From the NCBI RefSeq assembly GCF_009689585.1, contig NZ_AP018694.1, positions 5,509,501 to 5,573,500 of the forward strand: a stretch of 64,000 bases of DNA. Reading direction: 5' to 3'. Under the pieces are notes generated by a model that did no database searches, was not told where the DNA came from, and saw only the letters and a program-made list of their open reading frames with translations. Shown one piece after another: positions 52,797 to 62,295 of this stretch. Origin of the DNA: Aquipluma nitroreducens. Its GTDB lineage: Bacteria > Bacteroidota > Bacteroidia > Bacteroidales > Prolixibacteraceae. Position numbers and translations under genes: made by a program. The first letter of the stretch is position 1. Each line of letters starts with the position of its first letter.

Positions 52797-55700
52797 ATGG
52801 CATTCATAAACAAAATTTTAGGCAAATTTCTCGGCTCAAAATCAGATAAGGACATGGCTGAAATTGCTCCTCTGCTCGCACTCATCAAAAAAGAATACGA
52901 ACGCATCAGCTTGTTGTCTAACAACGAATTGAGAGCCGAGTCGGCCCGGTTGAAAGAACTGATTAAAGATCGGATTAAACCGGAAGAGGACCGGATTGCT
53001 GAGTTAAAAGAACTCGTTGATACAGTTGATATTCAGGAAAGCGAAAAAATTTATCAGGAAATAGATAAACTTGAGGAAAAAATAGATGATAAGTTAGAAG
53101 AAGTCCTGAATGAAATTCTTCCAATTGCATTCTCTGTTGTTAAAGCAACAGCCAAATTATTCACTGAAAATGAACGCGTTGTAGTGTCAGCCAGCGATTT
53201 TGATCGTGAATTGGCTACGACACGTAATAGTATTCTGATTGAAGGTGAAAACGCCATCTGGTTAAATAAATGGATGGCCGGCGGAAGCGAGATTACCTGG
53301 GAAATGGTTCATTACGATGTTCAGCTCATTGGTGGTATTGTATTGCATCAGGGGAAAGTTGCTGAAATGGGAACTGGTGAAGGAAAAACATTGGTTGCTA
53401 CTTTAGCTGTATTCCTGAATGCTTTAACCGGAAGAGGTGTTCATTTGGTTACTGTAAACGACTACCTGTCGAAACGTGACTCGGAATGGATGGGACCAAT
53501 CTTCGAATTCCACGGTTTGAGCGTTGATTGTATCGATAAACATCAGCCAAACTCCGAAGGTAGACGTAAAGCTTACCTTTCGGATATTACCTACGGAACA
53601 AACAACGAATTCGGGTTCGACTATTTGCGTGACAACATGGCAATCAGCCAACGCGATCTGGTTCAGCGGAAACATCACTACTCGATTGTGGATGAGGTCG
53701 ATTCGGTTTTAATCGATGATGCCCGTACACCATTGATTATTTCAGGGCCGGTGCCAAAAGGTGAAAACCAGAAGTTTGAAGAATTAAAACCTAAAGTTGA
53801 AAAGCTATACGCTGCGCAGCGAAATCTGGCCAATCAGTGTTTATCGGATGCCAAACGAATCCTGAATAATCCGAATGCAACAAAGGACGAAAGGGAAGAA
53901 GGTTCTGTTTTGCTGCTTCGTGCCCACAAAGGTTTGCCAAAGAGTAAGGCGCTCATCAAATTCCTGAGTGAAGAGGGAATCAAAGCCATGATGACCAAAA
54001 CAGAGAATTACCATATGCAGGACAACAACAAGATGATGCATATTATTACCGATCCTCTGTTTTTTGTGGTCGATGAAAAACAAAATTCGGTGGAACTAAC
54101 TGACAAGGGAGTTGACCTGATTTCGGATGACGTTGAAGATCAATCATTTTTTATTTTACCTGATGTTGGTTCTGAAATTGCTGAAATTGAAAACAATAAA
54201 GCGCTTACCAAAGAACAGGTTCTGGAGAAAAAAGATGATCTGTTGACCAATTATGCAATCAAATCAGAACGCGTACATACCATCAACCAGTTGCTGAAAG
54301 CTTATGCCATGTTCGAAAAAGACGTGGAATACGTAGTTATCGAAAACAAGGTTAAAATTGTTGACGAGCAAACTGGTCGTATCATGGAAGGCCGTCGTTA
54401 TTCTGACGGATTGCATCAGGCAATTGAGGCAAAGGAACATGTTAAAGTTGAAGCCGCTACACAGACCTTCGCAACCATCACGCTACAGAATTACTTTAGG
54501 ATGTATCACAAACTGGCCGGTATGACCGGTACTGCCGAAACTGAAGCAGGTGAATTGTGGGACATCTATAAATTGGATGTGGTTGTTATTCCAACCAACC
54601 GGAAAGTTATTCGCGACGACCGCGAAGATTTGGTTTATAAAACCAAACGCGAAAAATACAATGCAGTTGTTGAAGAAATTGTTGAACTGAATAAAATAGG
54701 ACGACCAGCCTTGGTTGGAACAACTTCGGTTGAAATATCGGAATTGTTAAGCCGATACCTCAAAATGCGCGGCATCAAGCACAACGTGCTGAATGCCAAA
54801 TTGCACGCTCGTGAAGCTGAAATTGTGGCTGATGCCGGGATGAAAGGAATGGTTACCATTGCTACCAACATGGCAGGTCGTGGTACCGACATCAAATTAA
54901 CTCCTGAAGTAAAAGCTTTAGGCGGTTTGGCCATTATTGGTACCGAACGCCATGAGTCGCGTCGTGTCGACCGCCAGTTGCGCGGACGTTCAGGTCGTCA
55001 GGGAGATCCGGGCTCTTCCCAGTTCTTCGTTTCGCTCGAAGACGATTTGATGCGCCTGTTTGGTTCCGATCGTATTACCGGAATCATGGACAAAATTGGG
55101 TTGAAAGAAGGTGAAATGATTCAGCATTCGATGATTACCAAGTCGATTGAGCGTGCCCAGAAGAAAGTTGAAGAAAACAACTTCGGCATTCGTAAACGTT
55201 TACTCGAATACGACGACGTAATGAACTCGCAACGCGAAGTCATCTACAAGAAACGCCGTCACGCTTTGTTTGGCGAGCGGGTTGAAGTTGATATCCTGAA
55301 TACCATGTATGATGTAATTGATAATCTGGTTACGGAATATCAGGCAAATGGTGATTTTGAAGGATTTAACCTTGAATTGATTCGTTTGATGTCGATGGAA
55401 TCACCAGTTTCTGAACAGGAATTCCTGAAGATCAAATCGGATGAACTAATTGACAAGACCTATCAGGAGATGGTTGCAACTTACACCCGCAAGATGGAAA
55501 CCATCAGCAAACAGGCTTATCCTGTCATTCGCGAGGTCTATGAGCAAAAAGCACACCTGTATCAAAACATCGTAGTGCCTATTTCTGACGGAATCCATAT
55601 TTTCCAGATTATCACCAATCTTGAAAAAGCATATAAAAATCAAGGGAAAGAGCTCGTTAAATCGTATCAGAAACAAACCGTTCTGGGTACCATCGACGAG

Positions 55701-56114
55701 GCCTGGAAAGAACAACTCCGTGAAATGGACGATTTGAAGCAATCGGTTCAGAACGCCACCTACGAACAAAAAGACCCGCTGCTCATCTACAAATTCGAAT
55801 CGTTCAATTTGTTTAAGATAATGGTAAGTAAGGTGAACAAGCAGATTGTTTCTACTTTAGCAAAAGGTCATATCCCAGTTAGCGAACCTGAACAAATTCA
55901 CGAAGGACACGAACGCCGTGGATTAGATATGAGTAAACTGTCAACTTCAAAATCTGATATGCCGGAAAGCTCGTCAAACCGACCAGAAGCTCCACGAGAA
56001 CCGCAACATGTTCAACCAATTCGGGTTGAAAAGCGAGTTGGCCGGAACGATCCATGCCCTTGTGGAAGCGGTAAAAAATTCAAATCTTGCCACGGTAAAG
56101 ATTTGGTCGATTAG
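52797..56114 (+). CDS. secA: Protein translocase ATPase SecA
   Basis: The 1105-aa motor drives preprotein export through SecYEG. Walker A is [13 protein letters not shown] at about 192-204. The helicase motifs [35 protein letters not shown] and [13 protein letters not shown] are intact, and a C-terminal zinc motif [18 protein letters not shown] binds SecB or the ribosome. It is about 200 residues longer than E. coli SecA. Extra segments at about 55-105 and around 340-460 are typical of Bacteroidota SecA. The lgt gene follows on the same strand after 81 bp. Confidence 0.97.
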   Translation: MAFINKILGKFLGSKSDKDMAEIAPLLALIKKEYERISLLSNNELRAESARLKELIKDRIKPEEDRIAELKELVDTVDIQESEKIYQEIDKLEEKIDDKLEEVLNEILPIAFSVVKATAKLFTENERVVVSASDFDRELATTRNSILIEGENAIWLNKWMAGGSEITWEMVHYDVQLIGGIVLHQGKVAEMGTGEGKTLVATLAVFLNALTGRGVHLVTVNDYLSKRDSEWMGPIFEFHGLSVDCIDKHQPNSEGRRKAYLSDITYGTNNEFGFDYLRDNMAISQRDLVQRKHHYSIVDEVDSVLIDDARTPLIISGPVPKGENQKFEELKPKVEKLYAAQRNLANQCLSDAKRILNNPNATKDEREEGSVLLLRAHKGLPKSKALIKFLSEEGIKAMMTKTENYHMQDNNKMMHIITDPLFFVVDEKQNSVELTDKGVDLISDDVEDQSFFILPDVGSEIAEIENNKALTKEQVLEKKDDLLTNYAIKSERVHTINQLLKAYAMFEKDVEYVVIENKVKIVDEQTGRIMEGRRYSDGLHQAIEAKEHVKVEAATQTFATITLQNYFRMYHKLAGMTGTAETEAGELWDIYKLDVVVIPTNRKVIRDDREDLVYKTKREKYNAVVEEIVELNKIGRPALVGTTSVEISELLSRYLKMRGIKHNVLNAKLHAREAEIVADAGMKGMVTIATNMAGRGTDIKLTPEVKALGGLAIIGTERHESRRVDRQLRGRSGRQGDPGSSQFFVSLEDDLMRLFGSDRITGIMDKIGLKEGEMIQHSMITKSIERAQKKVEENNFGIRKRLLEYDDVMNSQREVIYKKRRHALFGERVEVDILNTMYDVIDNLVTEYQANGDFEGFNLELIRLMSMESPVSEQEFLKIKSDELIDKTYQEMVATYTRKMETISKQAYPVIREVYEQKAHLYQNIVVPISDGIHIFQIITNLEKAYKNQGKELVKSYQKQTVLGTIDEAWKEQLREMDDLKQSVQNATYEQKDPLLIYKFESFNLFKIMVSKVNKQIVSTLAKGHIPVSEPEQIHEGHERRGLDMSKLSTSKSDMPESSSNRPEAPREPQHVQPIRVEKRVGRNDPCPCGSGKKFKSCHGKDLVD

Positions 56115-56195
56115 TTGCCCCCTTCCTGTTCCCGCAAATGGGGGAATGATTAGGTTAGTGGTTTGCGATGATAATTATACAACCCAATAAACGAT

Positions 56196-57029
56196 ATGAT
56201 TGACATTCTGGCATTTATTCATTGGAACGTTAGCCCTGAAATTTTTTCACTTGGACCAGTGCACGTTCGCTGGTATGGACTTCTTTTTGCAGTTGGTTTC
56301 CTTTTTGGCTACAACCATGGCGAAAAGATGTTCAAACATGAAAATATTGACTTGAAGTGGCTCGAAAGTCTATTCATTTATTTGATTGTTGCTACAATTA
56401 TTGGAGCACGATTAGGCCATGTACTTTTTTACGGTTGGGGCTATTATTCACAACATCCCATTGAAATTCTATATGTTTGGCAAGGCGGACTAGCCAGTCA
56501 TGGTGGTGTTCTCGGTATTATTATTGCCATGTTTATCTGGAGCAAATACGTGTCGAAACGCTCTATTCTGTGGGTTTTAGATCGGGTAGTGGTTCCATCG
56601 GTTTTTGTAGCCGCATTAATTCGCTTAGGAAATCTCATGAATTCTGAAATTTATGGAATTCCAACGACATTGCCTTGGGGAGTAATATTCGAACGTAACC
56701 ACGAGACTGTTGCCAAACATCCAACACAAATTTATGAATCGCTTAGTTATCTGATCACTTTTGGTGTGATGCTTTACATGTACTGGAAAACCAAAGCCAA
56801 AGATTATCAAGGTTTGCTGGTGGGAGTTTTCTTTGTGATGGTATTCTCAGCCCGGTTTTTCATTGAGTTTATCAAGGAAGAACAGGAAGCTTTCGAAAAG
56901 GGAATGAGCCTTAACATGGGACAATTACTAAGTATTCCGTTTATTTTAGGCGGAATATTCCTGATTATACGTGCTGTAAAAAAAGGACCAGTGATTTACG
57001 AAAATCAAGCTATTTCAGGCAAAAAATAA
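56196..57029 (+). CDS. lgt: Prolipoprotein diacylglyceryl transferase
   Basis: The 277-aa inner-membrane enzyme attaches diacylglycerol to the lipobox Cys of prolipoproteins. It has about seven helices, the HVRWYGLLFAVGF start, the catalytic His in GGLASHGGVLGI, the Lgt signature around RLGNLMNSEIYGIPT, and HPTQIYESL. It is downstream of secA, linking export with lipoprotein maturation; a terminator follows. Confidence 0.96.
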   Translation: MIDILAFIHWNVSPEIFSLGPVHVRWYGLLFAVGFLFGYNHGEKMFKHENIDLKWLESLFIYLIVATIIGARLGHVLFYGWGYYSQHPIEILYVWQGGLASHGGVLGIIIAMFIWSKYVSKRSILWVLDRVVVPSVFVAALIRLGNLMNSEIYGIPTTLPWGVIFERNHETVAKHPTQIYESLSYLITFGVMLYMYWKTKAKDYQGLLVGVFFVMVFSARFFIEFIKEEQEAFEKGMSLNMGQLLSIPFILGGIFLIIRAVKKGPVIYENQAISGKK

Positions 57030-57048
57030 GAAATAAATTCATACTGAA

Positions 57049-57090
57049 AACCCTGAAAACGTTGACAAAGAAGCTTCGTTTTCAGGGTTT
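57049..57090 (+). terminator. Terminator after lgt
   Basis: AACCCTGAAAACG (57049-57061) pairs with CGTTTTCAGGGTT (57077-57089) over a 15-nt loop that contains AAGCTT; a short T-rich tract follows. It closes the secA-lgt stretch. Confidence 0.75.
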
Positions 57091-57190
57091 ATTGTTAATG
57101 ATTTTAAATCCAATCGGCTAACCTTACAATTTAGATATATTTGGAGACTGAAAAATCTGATTTAAATTTCAAGCCAACACGGGTTAAATT

Positions 57191-58021
57191 GTGAGATATT
57201 CCAAAGAATTTATTGGCGAAATGCTTGGCACTTTTATGATGGTGCTATTCGGGTGCGGCTCGGTTGCTGTAACTGTGCTTTTCAATGCCCATCAGGGATT
57301 GATGCAAATAGCGCTGGCATGGGGAATTGGCGTTACATTAGCTATTTACCTGACCCGCCATTTATCGTGTGCACACCTGAACCCTGCAGTTACGCTGGCC
57401 ATGTGGATTGGAAAACGAATGGCTGTCAGAAAAATACCTACATACCTTACAGCGCAATTCTCCGGTGCTATTTTGGCTGGATTTGTTATTTACCTCTTGT
57501 TTGGCCCTTCGATTTCAGCATTCGAAAGTACCCACAATATTGTGCGCGGATCAGCCCAATCGATCCAGACAGCTAAAATGTTTGGTGAATACTACGCGGC
57601 TCCTGGCAGTTTGGCAATTGTTTCGATGCCATTGGGCATGGCTGCCGAAGCGCTTGGAACCTTCCTACTTTTACTGATGATTTTTGCACTCACCGAAGGT
57701 TGTAATGTAGGTCGTCCAAACGATGCAATGGCTCCGATGTTTATTGGATTAACGGTCACATCCATTATCGGCTTGATTGCACCTTTGACCCAGGCTGGTT
57801 TGAACCCTGCCCGCGATTTTGGGCCACGTATGGTTGCCTGGATTTTTGGCTGGGGAAATGCTGCTTTTCCCGATCAATCCGGAGGATTTTTCTTCGTTTA
57901 CATTTTGGCACCAATCATAGGCGGAATACTGGCTTCGTTGTTTTTTGTCTATCTCATTGAACCAGCAATGAAACGTCAGTCAACCTCATGCTGCTGCGAT
58001 GATCAAACAAGTAAAAAGTAA
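57191..58021 (+). CDS. Aquaglyceroporin (MIP family)
   Basis: A 276-aa channel with six helices and both NPA boxes: HLNPAVTLA near residue 75 and GLNPARDFGPR near 200. The Asp directly after the second NPAR marks glycerol facilitators rather than strict water channels. The start is GTG at 57191. A Cys-rich tail (STSCCCDDQTSKK) ends the protein and is unusual for the family. The stop lies 4 bp before the ATG of a P47K-type GTPase, so the two are one operon. Confidence 0.92.
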   Translation: MRYSKEFIGEMLGTFMMVLFGCGSVAVTVLFNAHQGLMQIALAWGIGVTLAIYLTRHLSCAHLNPAVTLAMWIGKRMAVRKIPTYLTAQFSGAILAGFVIYLLFGPSISAFESTHNIVRGSAQSIQTAKMFGEYYAAPGSLAIVSMPLGMAAEALGTFLLLLMIFALTEGCNVGRPNDAMAPMFIGLTVTSIIGLIAPLTQAGLNPARDFGPRMVAWIFGWGNAAFPDQSGGFFFVYILAPIIGGILASLFFVYLIEPAMKRQSTSCCCDDQTSKK

Positions 58022-58025
58022 AAAC

Positions 58026-59126
58026 ATGAAAACTACACGACTAATATTGGTTGGCGGATTTCTTGGAGCCGGAAAAACAACCCTGTTATGGGAAGCTACA
58101 CGGAGAATCACTGAACGCGGAAAACGAACTGGACTGATCACCAACGATCAGACATCGGAGTTAGTTGATACTGCTCTACTTTTACGAAAAGACGTGAAAG
58201 TGGCTGAAGTGAGCGGAAGTTGTTTTTGTTGTAATTTCAACGGATTGATCGATGCCTTGAAGAATGTTCGCGACGAAGCCAACGCCGATGTCATTGTTGC
58301 CGAACCAGTTGGCAGTTGTACCGATCTTTCGGCAACCATTCTGCAACCGCTCAAACAAAACCTGCGCGGAGAGCTAACCGTCAGTCCATTGTCGGTATTG
58401 GCCGACCCAATTCGGCTCAATGATATTCTAAATGGGGGAACGGCAGGCCTGCATCCTAGTGCAGCCTATATTTTCCGGAAGCAGTTGGAAGAAAGTGACC
58501 TGATCCTTATCGGTAAATCCGACTTGGTTTCTCCGGAAGAATTGATTCTTTTGAAAGAAAAAGTAAAATTACATTTTCCAGACTCGGAAGTGATGGTTGT
58601 AAGTTCGCTTTCAGGAGAAGGGATTGACGAATGGCTAAATGAAGTGCTAACCAGGACAGATGCCGGTAAACGCCTGGTGGAAGTAGATTACGATGTGTAT
58701 GCCGAAGGGGAAGCTGTGTTGGGATGGTTGAATACCTCCATCGAACTCTCGGGCAGGGAAACCGACTGGGATACTTTTGCCCGTGAGCTAATGCAAAACC
58801 TGAGCCGTCAGTTCGACTCGATAAAAGCATCAGTTGGACATGTCAAAATGTTGATTGAATCGGGCGAGAATTATCTAATTGGCAATCTTACTGGCCGGAA
58901 TGAGACTTTGAGTTTTAGAAGTTCGGCCGGAATAAGTTCCGAAGCCCGCCTGACCTTGAATGCACGTGTGGAAGTAAGTCCGGAAGCGTTGGAAGAAATT
59001 GTTCTCAAAACACTGGATACAATCAAAGGAACACAACTCCGAAAAAAAATTGTAGCCCTTCGTTGCCTTAGTCCCGGCAGGCCGAATCCAACGTTCAGGG
59101 TTGAACAGGTTGTCCCGATATTTTAA
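58026..59126 (+). CDS. P47K/CobW-type G3E GTPase (COG0523)
   Basis: A 366-aa GTPase with the P-loop GGFLGAGKTTLL at the N-terminus, the metal-binding SCFCCNFNGLIDAL motif (CxCC), IVAEPVGSCTDLSATILQPL (switch region), and GKSDLV in place of the NKxD base-specificity motif. G3E proteins load metals (Co, Zn, Ni, Fe) into target enzymes; the P47K type is known from nitrile hydratase activation. The C-terminal half does not look like a standard CobW_C domain. It is directly after an aquaglyceroporin. Its stop overlaps the convergent DUF6340 gene by 4 bp. Confidence 0.88.
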   Translation: MKTTRLILVGGFLGAGKTTLLWEATRRITERGKRTGLITNDQTSELVDTALLLRKDVKVAEVSGSCFCCNFNGLIDALKNVRDEANADVIVAEPVGSCTDLSATILQPLKQNLRGELTVSPLSVLADPIRLNDILNGGTAGLHPSAAYIFRKQLEESDLILIGKSDLVSPEELILLKEKVKLHFPDSEVMVVSSLSGEGIDEWLNEVLTRTDAGKRLVEVDYDVYAEGEAVLGWLNTSIELSGRETDWDTFARELMQNLSRQFDSIKASVGHVKMLIESGENYLIGNLTGRNETLSFRSSAGISSEARLTLNARVEVSPEALEEIVLKTLDTIKGTQLRKKIVALRCLSPGRPNPTFRVEQVVPIF

Positions 59127-60130
59127 TTGCTCCTGACTTGATGAGCTAATCTTTCGATCTCTTTTTTTCGTAAAGCCAGAACTGTAATGTACCGCTTGCA
59201 AATCTCTTTATGCTCCTCATTATTTACCTTCAGCATCGAATGAGATTGGACAAGCCAGTCAATGGCATTATCAAGCTTGCCCTCCATTTCACATGCTAAT
59301 GCCATGTTGTAGCAAGCCTTGGCAGCCATCCGGGGATTTTTATTTTTCGATTGCATGTTCCATATTTCAGCGGCTTTGAGCCATTCGTTGTTAAGCGCAT
59401 ATTTTTCGGCCAAAAGCATATTCTGATTATTCGATTTGTAGTAAAGACGTTCAACCATTAACCAGGTAGGAATGATTTTGGATCCAAAAAATCGTCCAAG
59501 GTATTCTGAAGAATTGTTAACAAGCAAATTGAGTTTTGCATGATCATTTAAATTCAACGGAAAATCAGTGGCTTCATAAGCCAAGGTATCCATTTGGTTA
59601 TACAAATAAGATACAGTGTCGGTTTTAATAGCAATTGCCCATGAAAGAGCCGCGCCATTTAGAACTACATCATTAAAACCATACATCGCTATAACATTGA
59701 ATTTGAAATGATCGAGAAAAATGAAAATGTCTGATTTTGTATTTTGAAACAATTTTTCCGGAGTAACAACGCCTGTCTCGTTTTTAGGATAAATAACAGA
59801 CAAACTATCGCGATAATTTTTCACTTTCCCGAAATATCCTTCCTTTTCGAAAAAACCGGACAAGGCATCAACGCAATTATTTGACAATGCCCTGTATTTA
59901 ACCAGGGTATCGGTTTGAATCTTATTCACATTAAGATATTGGAAAGGAACACTGTCTCGTTGATAGGTGGCACGATTAATTATTGCAACAGTTTTAATCT
60001 CATTGGGAAGATTAAATAAGGCGGGTTTCATAATTTCAATCTGAGTAGTTCGGGCGCTATCAGTTATCATGCAAGAAGAAAGATTTAAAGCAAGCAAAAA
60101 AAACGATAGAATATTTCTAGCGGGTTTCAT
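59123..60130 (-). CDS. DUF6340 lipoprotein, copy 3 of the tandem array
   Basis: A 335-aa protein with a lipoprotein signal (FFLLALNLSSC), a beta-rich domain starting IEIMKPALFNLPNEIKTVAIINRA, an internal DIFIFLDHFKF motif, and a C-terminal tetratricopeptide-like helical part (LKAAEIWNMQSKNKNPRMAAKACYNMALACEMEGKLDNAIDW). The same order is seen in the two genes upstream, so these are paralogues. The start overlaps the previous gene's end by 14 bp. Function is unknown; outer-membrane or periplasmic location is predicted from the lipobox. Confidence 0.88.
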   Translation of the reverse strand: MKPARNILSFFLLALNLSSCMITDSARTTQIEIMKPALFNLPNEIKTVAIINRATYQRDSVPFQYLNVNKIQTDTLVKYRALSNNCVDALSGFFEKEGYFGKVKNYRDSLSVIYPKNETGVVTPEKLFQNTKSDIFIFLDHFKFNVIAMYGFNDVVLNGAALSWAIAIKTDTVSYLYNQMDTLAYEATDFPLNLNDHAKLNLLVNNSSEYLGRFFGSKIIPTWLMVERLYYKSNNQNMLLAEKYALNNEWLKAAEIWNMQSKNKNPRMAAKACYNMALACEMEGKLDNAIDWLVQSHSMLKVNNEEHKEICKRYITVLALRKKEIERLAHQVRSN

Positions 60131-61145
60131 ATTGGTTGTTTAGCTTGTTGATCTCATTTTTTCGTAGGTACAATACAGCTGAATATTTCCTGACTGCTTC
60201 GTTTTCAGACGACAAAAATAGTCCGGAACTCACTTTCGCAGCCTGATTTGTCAACTCGATGGCCTGATCAATGTTTCCATTCATTTCGCTGGCCAGCGCT
60301 AAATTGTACAACGCGGTTACTCTTTTCATCTTATTTTTACTGCCGGAATAATTCTGCCAGATGACAACGGCCTCTTCCCATTTCGTATTTTGAGCCAGTT
60401 TTGTCGCTTTTTTAAATTCGGGGTTGCTATTCTGCATAATGGTACGGTCAACCTTAGCCCAGGCTGGTAAAATATGTTTCGAGTAGTTTTCGCCAATCAC
60501 CTCTGCAGCAAGCGCAATAGCGCTCTTTTTATCCGGCATCCGTAATTTTCGATATTGACCATTCTCATCCAATTCGTCCCAATAAAGTGTATCAACTTGA
60601 GTAAAACGATCAATAATCCGTTGTTCTTTGGCGCCATAAACCGACCAAATATTGGAAGTTACAACATTTACCGTCGGATTCGGATTGTCATTAGTCAGGC
60701 TATAAAAACAGGAGAACATATCCAGTAAGATCAGCGCATCAGCACCCGTTTTGTTTGAAATCGTTTTATACCATTCGATGTTAGCCGGTCTGATTTCTTT
60801 TACCTGATTTTTAGGAAAAGTATTGACTGGTAAAATCAAAATACTGTCGAACTGATTTTGCGCCAGCAACCGACCAGACAAACTATCCAAACAAGTTTTA
60901 ATCGCCAGGCTATCAAAATTAAACTTGATTTTATCCTTAATCAGATGGCGGTTTTTTACCTGATAATTTTGTAGCGTATCGTTTACATACTTCAGATTTC
61001 GGGAAATAATTGCAATTTTTTTGACATTCGGGGCAAGGTGCAGTTCTGACGGCTTATATACTTCAATTGAGAATTTTTCGAAGCTCACGCATGAGCTCAA
61101 AATCAACAAAAAAACAGACCAAAGTAATCCTGACTGAAGTTTCAT
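60117..61145 (-). CDS. DUF6340 lipoprotein, copy 2 of the tandem array
   Basis: The 342-aa paralogue has a lipobox (WSVFLLILSSC), the DUF6340 start (IEVYKPSELHLAPNVKKIAIISRN), the central DALILLDMFSCF motif in place of DIFIFLDHF, and the same TPR-like tail (WEEAVVIWQNYSGSKNKMKRVTALYNLALASEMNGNIDQAI). It lies 72 bp after copy 1 and overlaps copy 3, indicating an operon made by tandem duplication. Confidence 0.88.
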   Translation of the reverse strand: MKLQSGLLWSVFLLILSSCVSFEKFSIEVYKPSELHLAPNVKKIAIISRNLKYVNDTLQNYQVKNRHLIKDKIKFNFDSLAIKTCLDSLSGRLLAQNQFDSILILPVNTFPKNQVKEIRPANIEWYKTISNKTGADALILLDMFSCFYSLTNDNPNPTVNVVTSNIWSVYGAKEQRIIDRFTQVDTLYWDELDENGQYRKLRMPDKKSAIALAAEVIGENYSKHILPAWAKVDRTIMQNSNPEFKKATKLAQNTKWEEAVVIWQNYSGSKNKMKRVTALYNLALASEMNGNIDQAIELTNQAAKVSSGLFLSSENEAVRKYSAVLYLRKNEINKLNNQYETR

Positions 61146-61217
61146 ACAATCATTTTTTTATGTTGTCTTCTACAATTTTCGAACCAACATTTATTTTTTC
61201 AGACTAAAATCTGATTG

Positions 61218-62276
61218 TTAGTCTGTCTTTTGTAACGCTAATTTTCTGGCTTCAAGTTTTTTCAAATAAGTCTGTGTCTGAAATCTGTAAAACGAATAGA
61301 ATGATTTTAAACCAAACTCGATAGCTTTATCAATATCGCCGTTTAATTCGTTAATAAGCGCCAGATTATATTCTGCTTTGCTTCGTATCTTTTTATTCGT
61401 CGATTGAGCCATTTCCGTCCAATATTGGCCTGCTTCTTTGTAGTTATTTTCATTCATGAATTTCTTCCCTTGGTCATCCTTACTTTTGAACAAAAAGTAC
61501 CCCCTTTTTTCGGGAATCCAGGTAGGAGAGAGTTTGCTATCAACATCAAGGGCAACCTTAATTCCTGCATTAATCAGCGCCTGTTTAACCGATGGCAATT
61601 TACTGAAAAGTCCTTCGAGTGTATAATCAGCACTTTCCCAATAAATGGTGTCGCTCAGCGCAATTTCCTTTACCAAAGTATTTCTTCCAGGCTTATAAAT
61701 CCTGAAAAAAGCATCGTATTTCAAATCAAGAGTTGCATTATACGAATAAACGTTACCACTATTCCCATCAAGAAACTTTTCTGCTGAATAATCGGCCATC
61801 GCTTTGGTTGAGAAGCGCTCGAGAACCATTAAAGCGTCGGTGTTGAAATTGGTACAGATTTCGCGAACCTGAGACTGACTTAAGGTATCCGGAATAATGT
61901 CATAGGAAAGCGTTCTTTTAAAATTTCGTTCAAGCGGAACAACCACATCGTACCGGCCCGATTCGAACATCAATGCAGCAAGAGCTCTAATCGTTGTATC
62001 CGAAGCAGCGCTGTCGAGAACCACATTTGACAACTGAAATCCCTTCCGGTAAAAATACATTTGCAGCGAATCTTCCCGATGGTTCTGAAACTGGCTGTTC
62101 ATACTACGATTCATCAATGTTATGCTCTGAATTTCAGGAGATAATTCTTCCTTAGCATGTTGTATGTTTTCAATAGTTAGTATCGCATAATTGCTTCTAC
62201 ACGAAACCAACAAAAGCCCGGAAAGTAGAAATAGTATCGTTTTATGGGTTGTGATCTTTTTGAAAAATAGCATCAT
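61218..62276 (-). CDS. DUF6340 lipoprotein, copy 1 of the tandem array
   Basis: The 352-aa paralogue is the first of three. The ATG at 62276 gives a normal lipobox (ILFLLSGLLLVSC); an upstream start would overlap the vWA gene. It keeps the family pattern: LTIENIQHAKEELSPEIQSITLMNRS, DALMVLERFSTKA, and a TPR-like end (YKEAGQYWTEMAQSTNKKIRSKAEYNLALINELNGDIDKAI). The start is 19 bp after the stop of the vWA-type gene, so all four are likely cotranscribed. Confidence 0.88.
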   Translation of the reverse strand: MMLFFKKITTHKTILFLLSGLLLVSCRSNYAILTIENIQHAKEELSPEIQSITLMNRSMNSQFQNHREDSLQMYFYRKGFQLSNVVLDSAASDTTIRALAALMFESGRYDVVVPLERNFKRTLSYDIIPDTLSQSQVREICTNFNTDALMVLERFSTKAMADYSAEKFLDGNSGNVYSYNATLDLKYDAFFRIYKPGRNTLVKEIALSDTIYWESADYTLEGLFSKLPSVKQALINAGIKVALDVDSKLSPTWIPEKRGYFLFKSKDDQGKKFMNENNYKEAGQYWTEMAQSTNKKIRSKAEYNLALINELNGDIDKAIEFGLKSFYSFYRFQTQTYLKKLEARKLALQKTD

Positions 62277-62295
62277 CTGAATTTCAATTACAGCG

